7,304 bases of DNA, from the NCBI GenBank assembly GCA_021371965.1, contig JAJFVE010000177.1, positions 1 through 7,304 on the forward strand, written 5' to 3'. A program made the translations under genes and the position numbers. The notes beneath the pieces are model-generated. The model saw only the letters and a program-made list of their open reading frames with translations. It was not told where the DNA came from and searched no databases. Shown in pieces: positions 1 through 4,863 of the stretch (position 1 is the stretch's first letter; every line of letters begins with the position of its first letter). The DNA comes from Planctomycetaceae bacterium (GTDB lineage: Bacteria > Planctomycetota > Phycisphaerae > SM23-33).

Positions 1-717
1 CGCACCGGCGGCGCCCTCCATGAGCAGCTTGCGGGCCTTGCCCACGTATGCAAGACCGCTGATCACCGTGACGATGACGGCCAGCCATACTGCGGCAGTC
101 TTGAGCCAGAACGCCCACTCGACGTTCCGGAAGTCGGCCAACTGCTCCAGCACCACGCAGATGGCCACCGACTGCACGAGCATCTTGATCTTTCCGGCGT
201 ACGTGGCAGGGAATTTGATCCCGCACGATTCGCTGTAACCGCGCACGGCCGAGACGATGAACTCGCGGGCCAGAATCACCACGACCATCCACGCCTGCAC
301 CCCGCTAGCCATGTCCCCGTGCAGCCAGTGGGGCATATTCGCTTCGCGGAAGCCCAGCGTCGCGGTGTATGCGGTTAGTTTCACAAACCCGATATCCAGC
401 ATCGTGCCGACGGCAGGCGATGCCTCGCCGCTCATCGTGTAGTTCGATCCCGCCAGCATCGCGAACGCGCCCACCACCAGCACCTTGTCGACGAACGGGT
501 CGGCGATGCGCCCGAACGCGCTAGTCAGGTTCATCTTGCGGGCCAAATACCCGTCGAGCACGTCTGTAATGCCCGCCACGATGTACAACACGAACGCCAC
601 CCGCAGCAGCGCCGGGCCCCACGTCGTGTCCTGTTCGTACAGTCCCAGCAGCACGAAGAACACCGCTGCCAGCACGATGCGGCCGAGCGTCAATTGGTTG
701 GGAAGCTTCCAGTTCAT
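1..717 (-). CDS. pgsA: CDP-diacylglycerol--glycerol-3-phosphate 3-phosphatidyltransferase (PgsA), 3' end off the window
   Basis: Integral membrane enzyme that moves the phosphatidyl group from CDP-diacylglycerol to glycerol-3-phosphate, the committed step to phosphatidylglycerol and cardiolipin. I translated the minus strand by hand: 239 residues are open to the left edge. The full CDP-alcohol phosphotransferase signature is present at residues 52-77: D52-x2-D55-G56-x2-A59-R60-x8-G69-x3-D73-x3-D77, with the metal-binding aspartates intact. The N-terminus MNWKLPNQLTLGR resembles the usual start (M-N-x-PN-x-LT-x-x-R). Hydrophobic segments lie near residues 14-25, 36-50, 78-86 and 135-145, and AREF near residue 145 is also typical. 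Known family members are about 180-200 residues, so this one is long, owing to an extra stretch near residues 88-134. An in-frame ATG at 726 would add MPR; I prefer 717 for the family-like N-terminus. Neither start has a clear Shine-Dalgarno. It follows rimO by a few bases, so the two are probably co-transcribed. Confidence 0.93.
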   Translation of the reverse strand, partial: MNWKLPNQLTLGRIVLAAVFFVLLGLYEQDTTWGPALLRVAFVLYIVAGITDVLDGYLARKMNLTSAFGRIADPFVDKVLVVGAFAMLAGSNYTMSGEASPAVGTMLDIGFVKLTAYTATLGFREANMPHWLHGDMASGVQAWMVVVILAREFIVSAVRGYSESCGIKFPATYAGKIKMLVQSVAICVVLEQLADFRNVEWAFWLKTAAVWLAVIVTVISGLAYVGKARKLLMEGAAGA

Positions 718-730
718 GCGGGGCATTCAA

Positions 731-2107
731 TCACCGAGGTTCGATGACCAGATCGTATCCGTCGCTGCCAACCACCGTGCCAGTAACGATGCTGCCGGCC
801 TGGCGGGGCTGTGTCAGGTAGCACACGCTGTCGATGTCGGGCGCTTGGCCGCGATGGCGGGCGACACATCGCCCCTGCCCGTCGAGGCCGTCGACGAGGC
901 ATTCTAAACTCTTGCCCACCGCTTTGCCATTGGCGGCGAACGCGATTTTCTGCTGGGCGGCCATGATCGCCCTCGCACGGCGGCGCTTGACGGCGGCGGG
1001 AATCTGTCCCGCCATCTCGGCCGCGGGCGTCCCGGCCTCGCGCGAGTACTCGAACACGCCCAGGGCGTCGAAGCGGAAATCCTTCACGAAACCCAGCAAC
1101 TGCTCGAACTGCTTGTCCGTCTCGCCGGGAAAGCCGACGATGAACGTCGTACGGATCGCGATACCCTTCACCCGCCGCCGCAACTTCTCCAGCAGGCGCT
1201 CGATGGCCGAGCGCGTCACGGCCCGTCGCATCGCCTTGAGAATCGCATCATTAATATGCTGCAGCGGGATGTCCACGTACGGCACGATGTGATCCGCCGC
1301 GGCCATGCAGTCGATCATCGCATCGTCAAAGCGGTTGGGATACGCATACAGCAGCCGCAGCCACCGCACGCCCTTAAGCCGGTCCAACCGCCCCATCAAG
1401 TCCGCCAGCCCCATGGAGTGCGGCGGTAACGACGACGCCTTGGATGTTTCTTCCCCGACGCGCCTGCCGCGCCAATCATACCCATAGCTCGTCGTATCCT
1501 GCCCGATGATATTCAGCTCGACCGCCCCGCTGTCGATCAGCTCACGCGCCTCGCGAATCACCGCGGCCGGCGTCTTCGACCGCAGCGGCCCGCGAATGTC
1601 CGGGATCGTGCAGAAGCTGCACCGTCGGCTGCACCCCTCACTAATGCGCAGATATGCCGTGTGCGGGGCCGTCAAACGGAAGCGCCCCGCGTCGCTGACA
1701 GCCGCTCCGCTATCGAGCGTCAGCAGGGACTGCTGCTCGTCGCGGCCCATCACGGCAGCGAGTATCTCGTCGCGATCGTTGACCCCAACAACGGCATCAA
1801 TGCCCGGCGCCAACTCGAAGAGCTTCTCCGCATCACGGTTGACCAGGCACCCGGCCACCACCACCCGCCGCGCCCGCCCGCGAGCCTTCTGGGCCACCGC
1901 CTCGGCGATGACCTCCAGCGACTCCCGCCGCGCAGCCGACAGGAACCCGCACGTGTTGACGACGATCACGTCGGCGTCGTCCATGGGCGCGCCGACGACG
2001 CACCCGCCCTCGGCCAGCGAGGCCATCATCTTCTCGCTGTCGACGAGGTTTTTGGGGCATCCCAGCGACACCAGTGCCACCAGCGTCTTCTTTGCTCTTT
2101 GAGCCAT
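731..2107 (-). CDS. rimO: Ribosomal protein S12 (aspartate) methylthiotransferase RimO
   Basis: Radical-SAM enzyme that adds a methylthio group to the conserved aspartate of ribosomal protein S12. With the start at 2107 it has 458 residues, near the usual RimO length. The N-terminal domain has the three cysteines for the auxiliary 4Fe-4S cluster: C17 in SLGCPKNLVDSE (a RimO-type motif), C53 in NTCGF and C87 in AGCLVNR. The radical-SAM CxxxCxxC is C159-C163-C166 (EGCSRRCSFCTIP). Further family motifs are IGQDTTSYG near 201-209 and TTFIVGFPGET near 320-330. The C-terminal TRAM domain (about 395-456) includes RHRGQAPDID and ends GYDLVIEPR. I call RimO rather than MiaB from the GCPKNLVDSE and QDTT motifs. 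An upstream in-frame ATG at 2143 would add 12 residues (MVAARGRTYYLR) that do not look conserved. Residues about 217-231 are extra relative to the family as I remember it (see findings). pgsA follows within 4-13 nt; rimO-pgsA order also occurs in other phyla, for example Clostridia. Confidence 0.95.
   Translation of the reverse strand: MAQRAKKTLVALVSLGCPKNLVDSEKMMASLAEGGCVVGAPMDDADVIVVNTCGFLSAARRESLEVIAEAVAQKARGRARRVVVAGCLVNRDAEKLFELAPGIDAVVGVNDRDEILAAVMGRDEQQSLLTLDSGAAVSDAGRFRLTAPHTAYLRISEGCSRRCSFCTIPDIRGPLRSKTPAAVIREARELIDSGAVELNIIGQDTTSYGYDWRGRRVGEETSKASSLPPHSMGLADLMGRLDRLKGVRWLRLLYAYPNRFDDAMIDCMAAADHIVPYVDIPLQHINDAILKAMRRAVTRSAIERLLEKLRRRVKGIAIRTTFIVGFPGETDKQFEQLLGFVKDFRFDALGVFEYSREAGTPAAEMAGQIPAAVKRRRARAIMAAQQKIAFAANGKAVGKSLECLVDGLDGQGRCVARHRGQAPDIDSVCYLTQPRQAGSIVTGTVVGSDGYDLVIEPR
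1415..1459 (-). repeat. Possible repeat-derived in-frame insertion within rimO (about 15 codons)
   Basis: This segment encodes RimO residues 217-231 (VGEETSKASSLPPHS), between the QDTTSYGYDW strand and the GLADLMGRL helix. There, RimO proteins normally have only a short linker. On the plus strand it reads GGAGTGCGGCGG at 1415-1426, then AACGACGACGCC, then TTGGATGTTTCTTCC. Its plus-strand translation in another frame, ECGGNDDALDVSS, is reminiscent of short dispersed repeats I recall from planctomycete and related genomes. The polar, low-complexity composition and clean boundaries with conserved sequence suggest an insertion. The only symmetry I see is GGCG/CGCC arms around a short loop. The link to a repeat family is from memory and unproven; it could simply be a lineage-specific loop. 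Confidence 0.4.
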
Positions 2108-2113
2108 ACGCAG

Positions 2114-2119
2114 ATAATA
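2114..2119 (-). promoter_or_regulatory. Candidate -10 hexamer (TATTAT) for rimO
   Basis: Read on the minus strand, TATTAT lies 6 nt upstream of the preferred rimO ATG at 2107, mirroring the arrangement at the divergent gene. It matches five of six positions of TATAAT. The hexamer 17 bp further upstream (TGGTCG) is a poor -35. If real, it implies a leaderless rimO-pgsA transcript and rules out the 2143 start. Confidence 0.3.
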
Positions 2120-2144
2120 CGTTCTACCGCGCGCCGCGACCATC

Positions 2145-2172
2145 GCGGATTTGGGATTGCGGATTTCGGGCT
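2145..2172. repeat. Degenerate heptamer tandem repeat, four units
   Basis: Four 7-nt units lie in register: GCGGATT (2145-2151), TGGGATT (2152-2158), GCGGATT (2159-2165) and TCGGGCT (2166-2172). Units 1 and 3 are identical, and the fourth is strongly diverged. In frame on the plus strand it reads GFGIADFGL, similar to the repetitive RIADCGL-type strings that appear as spurious translations of heptamer repeats in environmental genomes (recalled, not searched). No function is evident. It may be a remnant of a longer array. Confidence 0.6.
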
Positions 2173-2180
2173 TGAACCCC

Positions 2181-2216
2181 GTCCTTGCAGTCCTTCCAGT
2201 CCTTTGGGTCCCTTTT
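2181..2216. repeat. Nonamer tandem repeat, four units, pyrimidine-rich on the plus strand
   Basis: Four 9-nt units lie in register: GTCCTTGCA (2181-2189), GTCCTTCCA (2190-2198), GTCCTTTGG (2199-2207) and GTCCCTTTT (2208-2216). The first two differ at one position; the last two keep the GTCC core. The complement is an AAGGAC-rich purine tract. The repeat ends about 15 nt before the TATACT hexamer of the downstream gene, so it occupies that gene's expected -35 region. Length variation here could alter promoter spacing, but that is inference. Confidence 0.6.
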
Positions 2217-2231
2217 CTTTCCCCAAGAGCT

Positions 2232-2237
2232 TATACT
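2232..2237 (+). promoter_or_regulatory. Candidate -10 hexamer (TATACT) for the dihydrouridine synthase gene
   Basis: TATACT matches five of six positions of the sigma70 consensus TATAAT in very G+C-rich DNA. It ends 6 nt before the ATG at 2244, so transcription would begin at or next to the start codon, as in leaderless mRNAs. No -35 is found at normal spacing; a 9-nt tandem repeat fills that area. This is a motif match only. Confidence 0.35.
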
Positions 2238-2243
2238 CATTGA

Positions 2244-3233
2244 ATGCCCCTTGTGACCTTCAAACCGTTATCCATCGGCCCGGTGCAAATTGGCTCGCCG
2301 GTCGTGCTGGCGGCGCTGGCCGGTTACACCGACCTGGCATACCGACGCATCTGCCGCAAGCTCGGCGCGCCGTTCTGCGCCACCGAGGTCATGCTCGACA
2401 GCAGCCTGCTGGCCGGGCGGAAGCTTCGCCACCGTTTGGCGGCCACCGCGCCCGATGACGAACCGCTGGCCGGACAGCTCCTGGGCAACGATCCGGACGT
2501 GATGGCCGAGGCCGCCGCAAGCCTTGCCCCTGAGGAGTACCAGGTGATCGACTTGAACTTCGCCTGCCCTGTCCGCAAGGCCATCCGCCGCAAGCGCGGC
2601 GGGTTCTTGATGAAGCGCCCCGAGCAGGTGCTCGATATCATCCGCCGCGTCAAGGCCGCGGCCCCACAGCCGCTGACACTCAAGCTTCGCAGCAGCTACT
2701 CCCGCGACGCAGGCGACCGCGAGTCGTTCTGGCAGATTGCCCGCGGCGCGTTTGACATGGGCGTTGCGGCGATCTGCGTGCACGCCCGTAGCGTGGAGGG
2801 GCTCTATGGCGGCTCGGCCGACTGGGAGTTCCTCGCCCAGGTTAAAGCGGCCTTCCCCGATCGTGTCGTGATCGGCTCGGGCGACGCATCAAGCCCGGCT
2901 GCCGCGTTGCGAATGATCGAGCAGACCGGCGTGGATGGCGTAGCGGCCGCCCGCGGCGCGCTGGGCAACCCGTGGTTCTTCCGCCAGTTCGCCGACTTGG
3001 CGGCTGGGCGCGAGCCTTTCCGCCCCACCTTGGCCGAGCAGCGTACTATCATGGAAGAGCATTACGCTCTGGCCTGCGACCTGCACGGGCCGGTACGGGG
3101 ACCCAAGATCATGCGAAAGTTCGGTATCAAGTACGCCCGCAACCACCCCCATGCTCGGGAGCTGCGCGTGGCGTTTGTGGCCGTCAAGAACACCGCCGAC
3201 TGGAACGCGGTGCTGGATAGGTATTATTGCTAG
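2244..3233 (+). CDS. tRNA-dihydrouridine synthase (Dus family, DusB-like)
   Basis: FMN enzyme that reduces specific uridines in tRNA to dihydrouridine using NAD(P)H. The 329-residue length fits the family. The TIM-barrel motifs come in order: an FMN-binding first strand at residues 19-30 (PVVLAALAGYTD), the catalytic cysteine C108 in NFACPVRK, a basic glycine loop near 111-123 ending GGFLMK, K147 in LTLKLRS, HARSVEGLYGG at 180-190 followed by ADW, GSGD at 211-214, and RGALGNPWFF at 237-246. The C-terminal helical domain (about 255-329) would bind tRNA. The first motif is ALAGYTD where most family members have PMAGVTD, and the phosphate-loop motif is AAARGALGNP. These look like lineage variants, since the catalytic cysteine, lysine and histidine remain. 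I do not assign the exact paralogue (DusA/B/C). The start has no good Shine-Dalgarno. The secreted transglutaminase-like gene follows after 24 nt, suggesting one transcript without obvious functional linkage. Confidence 0.92.
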   Translation: MPLVTFKPLSIGPVQIGSPVVLAALAGYTDLAYRRICRKLGAPFCATEVMLDSSLLAGRKLRHRLAATAPDDEPLAGQLLGNDPDVMAEAAASLAPEEYQVIDLNFACPVRKAIRRKRGGFLMKRPEQVLDIIRRVKAAAPQPLTLKLRSSYSRDAGDRESFWQIARGAFDMGVAAICVHARSVEGLYGGSADWEFLAQVKAAFPDRVVIGSGDASSPAAALRMIEQTGVDGVAAARGALGNPWFFRQFADLAAGREPFRPTLAEQRTIMEEHYALACDLHGPVRGPKIMRKFGIKYARNHPHARELRVAFVAVKNTADWNAVLDRYYC

Positions 3234-3241
3234 CAAGAGTC

Positions 3242-3252
3242 GGGGAAGAGGA
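3242..3252 (+). promoter_or_regulatory. Shine-Dalgarno for the transglutaminase-like gene
   Basis: GGGGAAGAGGA ends 5 nt before the ATG at 3258 and contains the GAGG core. It is the only strong ribosome binding site I see in the window, and it fixes the start of this gene just before a clean signal peptide. Confidence 0.75.
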
Positions 3253-3257
3253 TCGAC

Positions 3258-4733
3258 ATGACCAACAGGCTGATTGCGATGTCCGCGGCACTGCTGCTTC
3301 TGTGCGCCTCGGCGATGGCGCAGGCCACTCGGCCAGCCACAAAGGGGTCTGTCGAGTACATGGCGGTGCTGCTGGACGGGCAGAAGATCGGCCACGTCGC
3401 GACGCGGCGAACGCTCAAGGGCGGCAACGTCGAGACCACCTCCAAGACGCAGATGACCATCAGCCGCTTGGGCACTTCGCTGACCGTCACGCAGGATGTC
3501 ACGTGCGTCGAAACCACCGAGGGGCAGCCGATCTCGTTCGCCGCCTCCATGGACATGGGTTTTTCCAAAGAGACCGTGCGCGGGATGATCGACAAGACCG
3601 GCCGGGCCGTCGTCACCACCGGCCAGCCGCCGGATACGAAGACCCGCACCTTCGCGTGGCCGCGCGGGGCGGTGCTGGCCGAGGGGCAGCGGCTGATCCT
3701 GGCCAGGCACGGTCTGGCCAAGGGCACGGCGTACACCATCCCGCTCTTCGACCCGACGATGCAGAGCCTGACGCCCACGCACGTGGTTGTGGGCGATCGC
3801 GAGCAGGTCGACCTGCTGGGGCGAGTCGTGTCGCTGACGAAGATGACCACCACGATGAAGGCCTCGGGCAGCACGATCACCGCCACCAACTACGTCGACG
3901 ACGACTTCAACACCCTCAAGAGCGTCATGCCAATGGTCGGCATGCGCGTCGAGATGGTCGCCTGCGAAAAGGCCTTCGCCCTGAGCCGCAATCAGACCGT
4001 CGACTTCATGACCAAGCTCGCCCTGACCAGCCCCGTGCCGCTGGACGAGGCCGGCAAAGCCACGGCTGTCAGCTACCGCCTCAAGCCCTCCGCCGCCGAG
4101 GCCAAGCTGGAGTTCCCCGGCACCGACAACCAGACGGTCAAGACCGACGGCGGGGCGATAACCGTGACCGTCCGCCCTCTGCGCGTGGCCAGGGGCGGCG
4201 CCATGCCCTACCGCGGCAGCAGCAAGGCTGCGCTCGATGCCCTCAAACCCACCGACTACCTCCAGTGCAACGACCCCAAGGTCAAGGCCCTGGCCCACAA
4301 GGCCGTCGGCAAGGCCGCCGACGCCGCCACCGCTGCCAGGAACATCGAGCAGTTCGTCCGAACCTACATCAAGAAGAAGAACCTCTCGGTGGGCTACGCC
4401 ACGGCCGCCGAAGTCATCGACAGCCGCCAGGGCGACTGCACCGAGCACGCGGTCCTGGCCGCCGCCCTCTGCCGCGCCAGCGGGATCCCCGCGCGTGTGG
4501 CCGTGGGCCTGGGCTACGTGCCCACGATGGGCAAGCTGCGCGACGTCTTCGCACCGCACGCCTGGTACTGCGTGTTCCTCGACGGAAAGTGGATCGGCAT
4601 GGATGCGGCGCTGGAGGGCTTCGACGCCCGCCACATCACGCTGGCCGAAAATGACGGCAACCCCGAAGACTTCTTCGGCCTCATCGGCACGCTGGGCTAC
4701 TTCACCATCGACGCGGTCACCGTCACGAAGTGA
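3258..4733 (+). CDS. Secreted transglutaminase-like (papain-fold) domain protein
   Basis: A 491-residue exported protein. Residues 1-21 are a Sec signal peptide: basic MTNR, a hydrophobic core to about 16, and a likely cut after A19-M20-A21. The C-terminal third is a transglutaminase-like domain (about 340-470). Its cysteine is C394 in SRQGDCTEHAVLAAALCR, its histidine H434 in FAPHAWYCVFLDGKW, and its aspartate D449 in GMDAAL; order and spacing match the catalytic triad. PARVAVGLGY at 411-420 is also typical. Residues about 30-260 are rich in beta-prone and Thr/Val stretches (LLDGQKIGHVATR) and form an N-terminal domain of unknown role. Such bacterial domains act as peptidases, transamidases or peptide-binding modules on cell-wall or periplasmic proteins, and the true substrate cannot be read here. 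It lies 24 nt after the dihydrouridine synthase gene and has its own strong Shine-Dalgarno. Fold and export are well supported; function is not. Confidence 0.85.
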   Translation: MTNRLIAMSAALLLLCASAMAQATRPATKGSVEYMAVLLDGQKIGHVATRRTLKGGNVETTSKTQMTISRLGTSLTVTQDVTCVETTEGQPISFAASMDMGFSKETVRGMIDKTGRAVVTTGQPPDTKTRTFAWPRGAVLAEGQRLILARHGLAKGTAYTIPLFDPTMQSLTPTHVVVGDREQVDLLGRVVSLTKMTTTMKASGSTITATNYVDDDFNTLKSVMPMVGMRVEMVACEKAFALSRNQTVDFMTKLALTSPVPLDEAGKATAVSYRLKPSAAEAKLEFPGTDNQTVKTDGGAITVTVRPLRVARGGAMPYRGSSKAALDALKPTDYLQCNDPKVKALAHKAVGKAADAATAARNIEQFVRTYIKKKNLSVGYATAAEVIDSRQGDCTEHAVLAAALCRASGIPARVAVGLGYVPTMGKLRDVFAPHAWYCVFLDGKWIGMDAALEGFDARHITLAENDGNPEDFFGLIGTLGYFTIDAVTVTK

Positions 4734-4863
4734 AAGACATGGGGCATGGTCGCGATGGGCTTCAGCGTGACGCTCGAACGCCCCATGATCAGTGATAGCT
4801 TTCGCTGCTGACGGCTGGTCCTCTTGTTGTAATCAGATAGACGGCGTGGCAGAATGTCGGCCG
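4734..4863. other. Intergenic gap with inverted repeats before addB
   Basis: A perfect 8-bp inverted repeat, CATGGGGC (4738-4745) and GCCCCATG (4780-4787), encloses 34 nt that include a small AGCG-TGA-CGCT hairpin near 4764-4774. A second, imperfect stem lies just downstream (TCAG...AGC-TTTC-GCT...CTGA, about 4789-4812). No T-run follows either stem, so a classic intrinsic terminator is not supported; they may be RNA structure at the end of the previous transcript. No clear promoter or Shine-Dalgarno for addB is seen. Confidence 0.45.
4738..4787 (+). terminator. Stem-loop after the transglutaminase-like gene (weak terminator candidate)
   Basis: An 8-bp perfect stem (4738-4745 with 4780-4787) begins 5 nt after the stop codon. 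The long 34-nt loop holds an internal hairpin. The missing downstream T-tract argues against Rho-independent termination. It could instead protect the 3' end from exonucleases. Confidence 0.25.

Larger units (their letters stand above)
2108..2243. other. Divergent intergenic region between rimO and the dihydrouridine synthase gene
   Basis: These 136 bp must hold the promoters of both divergent genes, unless rimO starts at 2143. No clear Shine-Dalgarno precedes either start. Each ATG has a sigma70-like -10 hexamer exactly 6 nt upstream: TATTAT on the minus strand (plus-strand 2114-2119) before rimO, and TATACT at 2232-2237 before the synthase gene. I could not find a convincing -35 for either at 16-18 bp. 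Most of the middle is taken up by two tandem repeats, listed separately. Confidence 0.6.

Noticed and set aside
2203..2214. Possible -35 element for the dihydrouridine synthase promoter
   Set aside because: TTTGGG or TTGGGT lies 22-23 bp from the -10 hexamer, outside workable spacing, and is part of the nonamer repeat.
1661..2458. Plus-strand frame running from inside rimO through the intergenic repeats into the dihydrouridine synthase gene
   Set aside because: It crosses two real genes in other frames. Its only patterned part is the translated heptamer repeat.
3258..3323. Possible lipoprotein signal at C16 of the transglutaminase-like protein
   Set aside because: The residues before C16 are LLL, not the L-(A/S)-(G/A)-C lipobox; an AMA signal peptidase I site follows at 19-21.
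2889..4634. Antisense open frame of 581 codons across the dihydrouridine synthase and transglutaminase-like genes
   Set aside because: Its composition (Gly/Ala/Arg/His-rich, no domains) is typical of the complement of G+C-rich coding DNA, and it lies opposite two recognisable proteins.
3227..4654. Plus-strand frame of 475 codons overlapping the transglutaminase-like gene
   Set aside because: Highly biased Arg/Gly/Asp/His translation without motifs. The frame at 3258 has a signal peptide, a Shine-Dalgarno and a catalytic triad.
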